From contig JAOPWO010000297.1 of the NCBI GenBank assembly GCA_025965635.1, positions 1 through 7,042 on the forward strand: 7,042 bases of DNA. The letters are read 5' to 3'. The stretch comes from Modestobacter sp. (GTDB lineage Bacteria; Actinomycetota; Actinomycetes; Mycobacteriales; Geodermatophilaceae). The position numbers were made by a program, and so were the translations under genes. The notes under the pieces are model-generated. The model did no database searches. It was not told where the DNA came from and was given only the letters and a program-made list of their open reading frames with translations. Shown here piece after piece: positions 1 to 6,742 of the stretch (positions are counted from its first letter, which is position 1; every line of letters begins with the position of its first letter).

Positions 1-1532
1 ACCTCACCCCGGGCGCGGCCACGGCCACCGGCCTGCCGTGGGCCGGCTGCGGGCTGACCAACGAGGCGGTGGTGGCCGGCGTGCAGTGCGCCTCGGTGGA
101 CGTGCCGCTCGACCACGACGACCCGGCCGGCGCCCAGGTGCAGATCGCGCTGGCACGGGTCCCGGCGACCGACCCGGCCCAGCGGATCGGCTCGCTGTTC
201 TTCAACCCCGGCGGCCCCGGCGGCGCGGCCGTCGAGTACCTGCAGAGCGCGGGCGCCGCGCAGTTCGCCACGCTCAACCAGCGGTTCGACATCGTCGCCT
301 TCGACCCGCGCGGCGTGGGGAAGAGCAGCCCGGCGATCGACTGCACGGTGGCCCCGCCCTCGGGCCCGAGGCCGAACCCGGTGGACGTGGACGTCGCCGC
401 CCTGCTCGCCGAGGCCCAGCTCTACGTCGACAGCTGCGTCGACGACAACGGGCCGATCCTCGCGCACGTCTCGACCGCCAACGTCGCCCGCGACCTGGAC
501 GTGCTGCGGGAGGCCGTCGGCGACGAGCAGCTGTCCTACGTCGGGTACTCCTACGGCACCTTCCTCGGCGCCACCTACGCCGCGCTCTTCCCCGACCGGT
601 ACCGGGCGCTGGTCCTGGACGGTGCGCTCGACCCGGAGCAGTACATCGCCGACCCGGTGACCTCCAGCTCCGAGCAGGCCGCGGCGTTCGAGGAGGCCCT
701 GGACCGGTTCCTCGCGGCCTGCGCCGCAGACCAGGGGGCCTGCTCCGGGTTCGGCGGCGCCGACCCGGTGACCGCCTACGACGAGCTGCTGGCCGGCGCG
801 GCGGCCACGCCGATCCCGGCCGGGCGCTACATCGACGACCCGCGGCCGGTGACGCCCGACGTCGTCCTGTCCGTCACGGCGCAACTGCTGTACCGGAAGC
901 AGACCTGGGGGCTCCTCGCCGCCGCCCTCAGCGAGGCCGAGGTCGGAGATGCCTCGCTGCTCCGCGCGCTGATGGCCCAGTTCGTCGAACGCCGGGCTCC
1001 CGACGGCACGCCTGACGCCTTCGTGGACCGCCTCAACGCCATCGCGGCCGTGGAGCGCCACTGGCCGCGGGACGTCGACTCCTACCTCGAGCGGGGACCG
1101 CAGGAGCGGGCCGACCACCCGCACTTCGGGGACGCCTGGTCCGAGGTGCTCTTCGCGCTGTGGCCGGTGCGCGACGAGGACGCCTATGCCGGCCCGTTCA
1201 CCGTCGCTCCGTCGTCCCCGGCTCCGCTGGTGATCGGCACGACCCACGACCCGGCCACGCCCTATGCGGGCTCGACCGCCCTGGTGGAGCAGCAGGGCAA
1301 CGCGCGGCTGCTGACCATGGACGGCGACGGGCACACCGCCTACGGCGGCAACTCCGCCTGCATCGACCGGGCGACCGAGGCCTACCTGACCGATCTCACG
1401 CTGCCCGCGGAGGGCACCGTGTGCGTGCAGGAGGTGCCGTTCGTGGCGCCGGTCCCGGCCGGGACCGGGTCGGCGGCGCGGACCGGGGTGGGGGTCACCG
1501 GCACCCTGGCCGGGCGGCTCCCGCTGGGGTAG
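1..1532 (+). CDS. alpha/beta hydrolase, TAP-like (tripeptidyl aminopeptidase family), 5' partial
   Basis: Probable exported serine peptidase or hydrolase of the actinobacterial TAP/SlpD-E family, which removes N-terminal tripeptides or hydrolyses related substrates outside the cell. The frame is open from base 3, so the true start and any signal peptide lie upstream. The GTG at 69 is unlikely to be the start, because the family-typical segment with W, C and the QC..VDVPLD stretch begins before it. Visible motifs: oxyanion-type NPGGPGG at 204-224, DPRGVGKS near 303-326, nucleophile elbow GYSYG with Ser codon at 549, acid Asp in THDPATP (codon 1248) and His in DGDGHTAYGG (codon 1332). The triad is thus complete. 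The C-terminal part is the usual TAP-like domain, with cysteines in NSACID and TVCVQE that could form a disulfide. The gene converges on pcs with a 5-base gap. The exact substrate cannot be read from sequence. Confidence 0.9.
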   Translation, partial: LTPGAATATGLPWAGCGLTNEAVVAGVQCASVDVPLDHDDPAGAQVQIALARVPATDPAQRIGSLFFNPGGPGGAAVEYLQSAGAAQFATLNQRFDIVAFDPRGVGKSSPAIDCTVAPPSGPRPNPVDVDVAALLAEAQLYVDSCVDDNGPILAHVSTANVARDLDVLREAVGDEQLSYVGYSYGTFLGATYAALFPDRYRALVLDGALDPEQYIADPVTSSSEQAAAFEEALDRFLAACAADQGACSGFGGADPVTAYDELLAGAAATPIPAGRYIDDPRPVTPDVVLSVTAQLLYRKQTWGLLAAALSEAEVGDASLLRALMAQFVERRAPDGTPDAFVDRLNAIAAVERHWPRDVDSYLERGPQERADHPHFGDAWSEVLFALWPVRDEDAYAGPFTVAPSSPAPLVIGTTHDPATPYAGSTALVEQQGNARLLTMDGDGHTAYGGNSACIDRATEAYLTDLTLPAEGTVCVQEVPFVAPVPAGTGSAARTGVGVTGTLAGRLPLG

Positions 1533-1537
1533 CGGGC

Positions 1538-2257
1538 TCAGGCGACCTGGCGGCGGCGCCGCGCGGCCGCCGCGGTGAGCCAGCCGCTGACCGCGACGTA
1601 GTAGCCGACGTAGGCCAGCGACAGCAGCACCACGATCGGGTTCGGGTCGGGGTGCTGGACCAGCAGCAGCGCGTAGGTGCCCACCCAGACCGCGGTCAGC
1701 ACCAGGCTCAGCGTGCGCAGCGCCTGCGTGCGCGAGGGGTACAGGTAGCGCACCGGCACGAAGACCAGCACCGAGCAGACGACCAGCACCGCGGCGACCG
1801 CCGGCTGCCCCAGGTCCAGCACCACGGCGTAGAAGGCGACGACGTTCCAGTAGCTGGGGAAGCCCAGGAAGGTGTGGTCGTCGGTCTTCGCGTCGACCCG
1901 GCAGAACTGGTAGCTCGAGGCGAGCAGCGGCAGCGCGGCCAGTGCCCAGCCCCAGGGGCCGTGCGGCAGGGCACCGGTCGTCCACAGCAGCACGAGCGGG
2001 GCGAAGACGTAGGTCAGGTAGTCGACGATGTTGTCCAGCAGCGCGCCGTCGAACCAGGGGATCGTCTCCTTGACCCGCGCGGTCCGGGCCAGCATCCCGT
2101 CGGTCCCGTCGATGACCAGGGCGGCCAGCCCGATCCACAGCGCGGCGACCGCGTCCCCGTCGAGCGCGGCGAGCACGATCAGGAACGCCAGCACCGTCCC
2201 GATCGCGGTGTAGAGGTGCACGGCGGCACCGGCCACCAGTCGGCTTCTGGAGACCAC
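1538..2257 (-). CDS. pcs: phosphatidylcholine synthase (CDP-alcohol phosphatidyltransferase family)
   Basis: Integral membrane enzyme that condenses choline with CDP-diacylglycerol to give phosphatidylcholine and CMP. From the GTG at 2257 the protein has 239 residues, matching the roughly 240 of rhizobial Pcs. It carries the CDP-alcohol transferase signature in the Pcs-specific long-spacer form: D53-G54-x2-A57-R58, twelve residues, G71-x3-D75-x3-D79. Most other family members have eight residues in that spacer. It begins with HLYTAIGT and a first membrane segment, and several further hydrophobic segments follow (about 6-8 in all). It ends in a short Arg-rich tail. The chosen GTG has GGGAG about nine bases upstream. 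A GTG at 2275, with a G-rich run seven bases upstream, is an alternative. The same frame stays open far upstream antisense to the permease, which is not coding. The gene is divergent from a transporter of a group that includes choline carriers, and a PmtA-like methyltransferase is nearby. The family call is firm; choline as substrate rests on the spacer and overall similarity. Confidence 0.92.
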   Translation of the reverse strand: MVSRSRLVAGAAVHLYTAIGTVLAFLIVLAALDGDAVAALWIGLAALVIDGTDGMLARTARVKETIPWFDGALLDNIVDYLTYVFAPLVLLWTTGALPHGPWGWALAALPLLASSYQFCRVDAKTDDHTFLGFPSYWNVVAFYAVVLDLGQPAVAAVLVVCSVLVFVPVRYLYPSRTQALRTLSLVLTAVWVGTYALLLVQHPDPNPIVVLLSLAYVGYYVAVSGWLTAAAARRRRQVA

Positions 2258-2377
2258 GTGCTGACTCTCCCACACCGCGTGTCCCCCGTTCGGCGTCCGG
2301 CTCTCGTCGCGCCGGGACGGCCGGCGGACGCGACACTGTCCCCGCTCGGCACCCCAGCGACCCCGGACGGACGGCAC
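2258..2377. promoter_or_regulatory. divergent pcs / permease intergenic region with central inverted repeat
   Basis: This 120-base region must hold the promoters of both pcs and the permease. Near its exact centre (2306-2334) is an imperfect inverted repeat: arms GTCGCGCCG and CGGaCGCGAC, nine pairs with one bulged base, around a 10-base spacer. Its position between divergent starts suggests a regulator-binding site or hairpin, but no known operator is recognised and no convincing -35/-10 pair is seen on either strand. The permease start has only a weak purine-rich stretch (GGACGGACGG) in front of it. Confidence 0.35.
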
Positions 2378-3973
2378 ATGAGCCTGCACACCGAACAGGA
2401 CGGCGACCGGCACCTCGCCGAGTTCGGCTACCGGCAGGAACTGGACCGGAGCATCGGCCGGTTCGCCAGCTTCGCGGCCGGCGTCAGCTACATCTCCATC
2501 CTGACCGGGACGTTCCAGCTGTTCTACGTCGGTTTCGCGGCCGGCGGGCCGGCCTACGTGTGGTCCTGGCCGGTGGTGTTCGTCGGGCAGCTGATGGTGG
2601 CGCTGTGCTTCGCCGAGCTGGCCGCGCGGTACCCGGTGGCCGGCTCGCTCTACAACTGGACGAAGCGGCTGGGCAGCGCGACGACGTCCTGGATGGCCGG
2701 CTGGATGATGATCACGGCGTCGATCGTGACGCTCTCGGCGACCGTGCTGGCCTACCAGGTGACGCTGCCCCAGCTGTGGTCGGGCTTCCAGCTGGTCGGC
2801 GACGGCACGGGCACCGACGACGTCTCCGTCAACGCCGTCGTGCTGGGCAGCGGGCTGATCCTCTTCACCACCCTGGTGAACGCCTACGGGGTGCGGCTGA
2901 TGGCCCGGATCAACAGCACCGGGGTGTTCGTCGAGCTGGTCGCTGCGGTGCTGATCATCGTGCTGCTGGCGGTCAGCGCGAGCCGCGGCCCGCTCGAGGT
3001 GCTCACCGACACCGGCGGCCGGGGGAGCGGGGACGGCTCGGGCTACCTCGGGGCCTTCCTGGTGGCCGCGCTCGCCTCCGGCTACGTGATGTACGGGTTC
3101 GACACCGCCAGCTCGCTGGGGGAGGAGACCCGTGATCCGCGGGCCACCGCGCCGAGGGCCATCCTCCGGGCGGTCACGGCGTCCTTCGTGCTCGGCGGGC
3201 TGATCCTGCTGTTCGGCCTGATGGCGGTGGAGAGCCTGGCCGACCCGGAGCTCACCGCCAGCACCGGCGGCCTGCAGTACGTGCTGCTCCAGGCGTCCGG
3301 GAACGGGCTGGGCCGGGCGTTCCTGCTCTGCATCGTCGTGGCGATCACCGTCTGCTGCCTGGCGGTGCACACCGCCACGGTCCGGATGGTGTTCGCGATG
3401 GCGCGGGACAACAACCTGCCGTTCGCCGCGCGGCTGGCCCGGGTCGACCCGCGGCGCAAGACGCCGGTGGCGCCCGTCGTGGTCGTCGGCGTGCTGTCGA
3501 TCGCCGTCCTGGCGGTCAACGTCCGGCAACCGCAGATCTTCACCGTGGTCACCAGCATCGCCGTCGTCATGATCTACCTGGCGTACCTGCTGGTGACCGT
3601 GCCGATGCTGGTGGCCCGGCTGCGCGGCCGGTGGCCGCTGCCTCCCGACCCGTCGTCCAGCAGGCGGCACTTCTCGCTGGGCCGCTGGGGCCTGCCGGTC
3701 AACGTGCTCGCCGTGCTGTGGGGCGCCGGGATGGCGCTGAACCTGGCCTGGCCGCGGGCGGCCGTCTACAACGCCACCGAGCCGTTCCACTGGTACCTGC
3801 GGTGGGGCGCGTTCGTCTTCATCGGGACGATCGCCGTCGTCGGGCTGGGCTGGTACCTGCTCCGTCAGCGGCACCGCAGCGGGGTGCTTCCCGAGCACGC
3901 CGCGGCCCTGGCCGGGGCCGGCGACGATCCCGACGCCGGCCGGGCCGAGGTGCCCGCCGGCGGTGCCCGCTGA
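2378..3973 (+). CDS. APC-superfamily permease, amino acid/choline transporter (ACT) type
   Basis: Secondary transporter of the inner membrane, 531 residues from the ATG at 2378, usual for the family. The N-terminus (FGYRQELDRSIGRF, then SYISILTG) and the following GGPAYVWSWP and AELAARYPVAGSLYNW segments are characteristic of the amino acid/choline transporter group (TC 2.A.3.4). That group includes GABA, amino acid and yeast choline permeases. The conserved acidic loop reads D242 to E249-E250 (DTASSLGEETRDP), followed by APRAI. About twelve hydrophobic segments are seen, with a polar Ala/Gly/Asp-rich cytoplasmic C-terminal tail. The frame is open far upstream, but earlier in-frame codons lie antisense to pcs and lack homology. 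The Shine-Dalgarno sequence is weak. The gene is divergent from pcs and 90 bases upstream of the methyltransferase on the same strand. Import of choline, ethanolamine or another amine for the neighbouring lipid genes is plausible but inferred; amino acid or GABA uptake is equally possible from sequence alone. Confidence 0.92.
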   Translation: MSLHTEQDGDRHLAEFGYRQELDRSIGRFASFAAGVSYISILTGTFQLFYVGFAAGGPAYVWSWPVVFVGQLMVALCFAELAARYPVAGSLYNWTKRLGSATTSWMAGWMMITASIVTLSATVLAYQVTLPQLWSGFQLVGDGTGTDDVSVNAVVLGSGLILFTTLVNAYGVRLMARINSTGVFVELVAAVLIIVLLAVSASRGPLEVLTDTGGRGSGDGSGYLGAFLVAALASGYVMYGFDTASSLGEETRDPRATAPRAILRAVTASFVLGGLILLFGLMAVESLADPELTASTGGLQYVLLQASGNGLGRAFLLCIVVAITVCCLAVHTATVRMVFAMARDNNLPFAARLARVDPRRKTPVAPVVVVGVLSIAVLAVNVRQPQIFTVVTSIAVVMIYLAYLLVTVPMLVARLRGRWPLPPDPSSSRRHFSLGRWGLPVNVLAVLWGAGMALNLAWPRAAVYNATEPFHWYLRWGAFVFIGTIAVVGLGWYLLRQRHRSGVLPEHAAALAGAGDDPDAGRAEVPAGGAR

Positions 3974-4052
3974 CCCGTCGGCGGTGTGCCGGGCGCGCGC
4001 CTGGAGCGCCGTCATGACATCGTGCCTCTCGGCCGGACGTCGGCCCAGCGCC

Positions 4053-4059
4053 GGAAGGA
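4053..4059 (+). promoter_or_regulatory. strong ribosome binding site of the methyltransferase gene
   Basis: GGAAGGA lies four bases before the ATG at 4064. It is the clearest Shine-Dalgarno sequence in the window and fixes the start at 4064 rather than at the in-frame GTG at 3986. Confidence 0.75.
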
Positions 4060-4063
4060 CAGC

Positions 4064-4639
4064 ATGAGACAGCAGGTGACCGATCGGCTCCGCTTCCTTC
4101 GGGCCTTCGTGGCGAACCCGCGGCAGGTGGGAGCGGTCCTCCCCACCTCGAGGTCGGCGGTGCGCGACATGCTCGACCTCGCCGACCTGCCCGCCGCCGG
4201 CCTGGTGGTCGAGCTGGGTGCCGGCACCGGCAGCCAGACCGGGCAGATCCTGGAGCGGTTGGGCCCCGGCGCCCGGCTCGTGGCCCTGGAGATCGACCCG
4301 GCACTGGCCGAGCTGCTCTCCGTGCGCTACGACGACCCGCGGCTGCAGGTCGTCTGCGGCTCGGCCGAGCAGCTCGCCGACCACCTGGCCGGCGAGCGGG
4401 CCGACGTCGTCGTCTGCGCGCTGCCGTTCACCTCGCTGGAGCAGGGCCTGCGCCGCCGGATCCTCGACCAGCTGCCCCGGGCGGTGGCCGCCACCGGCAC
4501 CGCCGTGGTCATCCAGTACTCACCGCTCATCGAGAGCGAGCTGCGCCGCCGGTTCGGCTCGGTCCGCCACCGGATCTCCCCGCTGAACGTGCCCCCCGCG
4601 TGGCTGTTCGCCTGCAGCAGCCCGCTGGCTCCGGACTGA
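4064..4639 (+). CDS. PmtA-like phospholipid N-methyltransferase (class I SAM-dependent methyltransferase)
   Basis: A 191-residue soluble or membrane-associated methyltransferase. The N-terminal segment FLRAFVANPRQVGAVLPTSR (residues 11-30) and the C-terminal pieces IQYSP and LNVPPAWLF are the pattern of Sinorhizobium-type PmtA enzymes and their KsgA-like relatives. Those enzymes methylate phosphatidylethanolamine stepwise to phosphatidylcholine. SAM-binding motif I is VVELGAGTGSQT (48-59), the acidic ribose-binding loop is E76-I-D78, and the motif IV position reads CALPF (118-122). Length matches the roughly 200 of PmtA. No transmembrane segment is seen. The permease stop is 90 bases upstream, so co-transcription is possible; the 3' end converges on the MFS gene over a hairpin. 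The methyltransferase fold is certain. The phospholipid acceptor is inferred from similarity and from the nearby pcs. An alternative is an uncharacterised rRNA-dimethylase-like enzyme acting on another substrate. Confidence 0.78.
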   Translation: MRQQVTDRLRFLRAFVANPRQVGAVLPTSRSAVRDMLDLADLPAAGLVVELGAGTGSQTGQILERLGPGARLVALEIDPALAELLSVRYDDPRLQVVCGSAEQLADHLAGERADVVVCALPFTSLEQGLRRRILDQLPRAVAATGTAVVIQYSPLIESELRRRFGSVRHRISPLNVPPAWLFACSSPLAPD

Positions 4640-4651
4640 CGACGCCTCCGC

Positions 4652-5818
4652 TCAGCGGGCCCGCTGCCAGCGGGCCCGGCCCCACACCGCCACCAGCCCG
4701 AACGGGACGGTGCCGACCGCGGCGAGCAGGAAGATCGTGTCGTACCGGCCGGCGTCGGTCAGCCCGGCGACGGCCACCGCGGTGAGGGCGCTGCCGCAGA
4801 ACAGCGACCCGGCGAACAGCGCCACGATGGTGGGGCGGGCCGCGGGCAGCACCTCGGTGGCCCAGGTCTGCAGCGACGAGTGCAGCGACGCCCACGCCAG
4901 CCCCAGCAGCACGGCGACGGCGGCGGCGACGGGCACCGACCGGGACGACGAGAGCGCCAGGCAGGCGAGCCCGGCCGACGTGGCACCCAGCGCGATCAGC
5001 CGGTGCGGTCGGGTCCGCCCGGAGATCCGGCCCACCCCGGTCGCGAAGACGAGCACCGCGGCGCCGTAGACGGCCATCACCCCGCCCGCCAGCGCCGCCG
5101 GTGCCCCGGCGGACTCCACCGCCGGGGGCAGCAGGGTGAGGGCGCCGATCAGCAGGCCGCCCTCGAGGAAGCCGAGGAGCAGCACGAACCGCGCCGCCCG
5201 GGACCGGGCGACGGTGACCAGCGGGGCCAGGAAGCTGCGGTGCGACCGGGTGCGTGGCGGCTCGTCGAGGTGGCGGAGGGCTCCGGACAGCACGAACGCG
5301 GCCAGCCCGGTCACCACGAACACCGCCCGCCAGGTGACGAACTGGGCCACCAGCCCGGCGGTCACCGACGCGACGGCCGTGCCGAGGGCGACCCCGACCA
5401 TCAGCCGGGTGAGCTCGCGCTGGCGGCCCGCGGCGTCCACGGTGTCACCGACGTAGACCATCCCCGAGGGGTAGGCCGCACCGAAGAAGGCGCCCCCGAC
5501 GCCCCGGGCCACGCCGAGCAGCAGCGCGGACGGCGCGAACGCCGCGGCGACCGCGGCGAGGCCGGCGACCAGCACGGTGAGCCGGATGGTCCGCACCAGC
5601 CCCACCCGGTCGGAGACCAGCCCCCAGACCGGCTGGCACAGGCCGTAGGCCAGGAAGTAGGCGCCGGCCGCCTGGACGATCGTCGACAGCGGGACGTCGA
5701 GGTCGGCGGCGATCGCGATGAGCATCGGTGGCATCGCGAACCGGTCGATGGTGCTGACGAACGCATTGGCCTGCAGGAGCCGGATCGGGGACACCCGCCG
5801 GGATGGAGCCCTCAGCAC
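4652..5818 (-). CDS. major facilitator superfamily (MFS) transporter
   Basis: Twelve-segment MFS exporter or importer, substrate unknown. From the GTG at 5818 it has 388 residues. The first membrane segment starts with NAFVSTIDRFAMPPML; loop 2-3 carries MFS motif A (GLVSDRVGLVRT, residues 66-77, with D70-R71); the second half has a weaker copy (GRISGRTRPHR). A 3' tail ends in WGRARWQRAR. An ATG at 5875 would add 19 residues. There, however, third-position GC drops markedly (8 of the 27 codons between 5875 and the GTG at 5794 end in A or T, against almost none inside the gene), and a promoter-like pair ends six bases before 5818. A leaderless start at 5818 is therefore preferred, with the GTG at 5794 as a further option. 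The gene is convergent with the methyltransferase and divergent from the lipoprotein remnant. Drug efflux is the default annotation for such proteins, but nothing here proves it. Confidence 0.92.
   Translation of the reverse strand: MLRAPSRRVSPIRLLQANAFVSTIDRFAMPPMLIAIAADLDVPLSTIVQAAGAYFLAYGLCQPVWGLVSDRVGLVRTIRLTVLVAGLAAVAAAFAPSALLLGVARGVGGAFFGAAYPSGMVYVGDTVDAAGRQRELTRLMVGVALGTAVASVTAGLVAQFVTWRAVFVVTGLAAFVLSGALRHLDEPPRTRSHRSFLAPLVTVARSRAARFVLLLGFLEGGLLIGALTLLPPAVESAGAPAALAGGVMAVYGAAVLVFATGVGRISGRTRPHRLIALGATSAGLACLALSSSRSVPVAAAVAVLLGLAWASLHSSLQTWATEVLPAARPTIVALFAGSLFCGSALTAVAVAGLTDAGRYDTIFLLAAVGTVPFGLVAVWGRARWQRAR
4656..4678. terminator. hairpin between convergent methyltransferase and MFS genes
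   Basis: A perfect 10-bp stem (CGGGCCCGCT / AGCGGGCCCG) with loop GCC starts 17 bases after the methyltransferase stop and overlaps the last codons of the MFS gene. It has no T-tract, as is common for GC-rich actinobacterial terminators. It can form on either strand, so it could end both transcripts. An overlapping 14-base perfect palindrome (4653-4666) gives an alternative fold. Confidence 0.5.
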
Positions 5819-5824
5819 CGGCCG

Positions 5825-5853
5825 ACCGTATCCGGGCCCTCGGGCACTGTCCT
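5825..5853 (-). promoter_or_regulatory. sigma70-like promoter for a leaderless MFS transcript
   Basis: Read on the minus strand: -35 AGGACA (5853-5848), a 17-base spacer and -10 TACGGT (5830-5825), matching TANNNT. Six bases follow before the GTG at 5818, so transcription would begin at or beside the start codon. This is the layout of leaderless actinobacterial genes and agrees with the absence of a Shine-Dalgarno sequence. It is a motif match only. Confidence 0.45.
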
Positions 5854-5926
5854 GGGGGCCGCTTGCTGCCAGCATCTGCGGCCGGTCCGCGGTGGTCCGC
5901 CGAGCCAGGACGATCGGGATGGACGC

Positions 5927-6250
5927 ATGACGCGGCTCCGCCTCATGGCTGTCCGGTGCGCCATCGCGCTCGTCCCGTTGGCCGGGTGCGGGGACGATCC
6001 CGGAGCTCGGCGTCGGGCGCCGGCGGCGCCTGCACGTACTCGTGGATCCCGAGCACGTGGAGCGCAGGCGCGGGCGACGAGTTCACGGTCACGGTGCTCC
6101 CGGCAGCGGACCCGATCGACGGCGTCGGTGACGAGGCCTCCGCGACTTTCGACGGCTACCACGCGCGGGTGGGCGACGTGGTGGTCCAGCTCGTGAACCT
6201 GCCGGGAACGGGCGAGGCGTCGGTCGCGGTGCCGGCCACCGCGCAGGTCA
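5927..6250 (+). pseudogene. frameshifted secreted lipoprotein gene lacking its own stop
   Basis: The ATG at 5927 opens a lipoprotein signal peptide: MTRLRLMAVR, a hydrophobic stretch, then lipobox LAGC with Cys codon at 5987, followed by GDDPG. This frame then becomes Arg/Ser-rich nonsense and stops at 6196. From about 6001 the -1 frame takes over with clean GC3-rich codons. It reads a Ser/Gly/Ala linker, CTYSW, GDEFTVTVL, DGVGDEA, ARVGDVVVQLV and AVPATAQVN. This pattern recalls the C-terminal half of DUF3558/PknH-type extracellular domains of actinobacterial lipoproteins (weak recognition). The switch lies roughly between 5990 and 6015. The second frame loses protein character at about 6250, exactly at the sixA stop codon, and has no stop until 6663. 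Start context is GGATGGACGC then ATG. Interpretation: a decayed, truncated lipoprotein gene. A single sequencing error could explain the frame switch but not the missing end. Confidence 0.6.
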
Positions 6251-6736
6251 ATCGCCCGGGACCGCGAAGGCGTCCAGCGTCGCGGTCCCGCGGTCGACCG
6301 CGGCGAACGGCGTCGGGAGGAGGAAGACGGCCACGCCGCCGGTCGGGAAGCCGTCCGCGAGATCGCCCCGGCCGCCGTCAAGGGTGCCCGCGAGCTCCCC
6401 GACGGAGGGGTTGTGGCCCACCACGGCCACGGTGTGCACGTCCTCCGGGCTGTCCCGGACGACGGCGAGCAGCGCCTCGACGGTGTTGTCATGGATCCGC
6501 CCGTCGACGACCGGGGGCGCGGCGGCCGGCATCGCCGACCGGGCCTGCTCCCACGTCTCCTCCGCCCGGCGGGCGGGGGAGACGACCACGCGGTCGGGGA
6601 CCAGCTCGGCCCGTGCCAGCCACGCGCCGATCGCCGCGGCCCTGCGCGCGCCACGCTCGGTGAGCGGCCGGTCCGCGTCCACCGGGGCGTCGGCGGCCTG
6701 GGCGTGACGGATGAGCACGAGTCGGCGAGGAGGCAC
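6248..6736 (-). CDS. sixA: SixA-type phosphohistidine phosphatase (histidine phosphatase superfamily)
   Basis: Small cytoplasmic phosphatase of the phosphoglycerate mutase-like fold. SixA relatives remove phosphate from phosphohistidine of signalling or PTS proteins. From the GTG at 6736 it has 162 residues, nearly identical in length to E. coli SixA (161). The catalytic RHA motif is R10-H11-A12, in VLIRHAQA. DRPLTERGARRAA follows at 22-35, then SPARRAEETW (53-62), and the second catalytic histidine is H108 in VVGHNPSV. An ATG at 6850 lies in the same frame, but its extra 38 residues are Pro/Arg/Gly-rich and run back through a promoter-like sequence. No Shine-Dalgarno sequence precedes 6736, which fits a leaderless start. 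The 3' end meets the lipoprotein remnant. The in vivo target is unknown, and many actinobacterial members of this group are uncharacterised. Confidence 0.9.
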   Translation of the reverse strand: MPPRRLVLIRHAQAADAPVDADRPLTERGARRAAAIGAWLARAELVPDRVVVSPARRAEETWEQARSAMPAAAPPVVDGRIHDNTVEALLAVVRDSPEDVHTVAVVGHNPSVGELAGTLDGGRGDLADGFPTGGVAVFLLPTPFAAVDRGTATLDAFAVPGD

Positions 6737-6742
6737 CGGTGG

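Noticed and set aside
1550..1573. Inverted repeat GCGGCGGC / GCCGCCGC as a terminator between the hydrolase and pcs.
   Set aside because: It lies within the Ala/Arg-coding tail of pcs, where such GC repeats arise from codon use; the 8-base loop and lack of context make it weak.
1160..2377. Upstream extension of the permease frame through the hydrolase end and antisense to pcs.
   Set aside because: Low-complexity Arg/Gly/Gln sequence; family homology begins at the ATG at 2378.
4031..4045. GGCCG-GACGT-CGGCC interrupted palindrome upstream of the methyltransferase as an operator.
   Set aside because: Only five pairs in GC-rich DNA; likely chance without conservation data.
2258..4384. Very long open frame antisense to the permease and methyltransferase, continuous with pcs.
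   Set aside because: Its protein is His/Gln/Arg/Pro-rich with no membrane or domain pattern, and stop codons are rare in this GC-rich frame. Only the last 239 codons, from 2257, look like a real protein.
4880..5926. Long plus-strand frame antisense to the MFS gene leading into the lipoprotein signal peptide.
   Set aside because: The sequence antisense to the MFS gene is Gly/Gln/Arg-rich with no recognisable domain; only the part from the ATG at 5927 looks real.
5985..6030. Programmed -1 frameshift joining the two lipoprotein frames, with a GGCGCC-GGC-GGCGCC hairpin (6016-6030) just downstream.
   Set aside because: No slippery X XXY YYZ heptamer is present in the original frame between the lipobox and the hairpin, and the downstream frame also lacks a proper stop. 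Gene decay is simpler.
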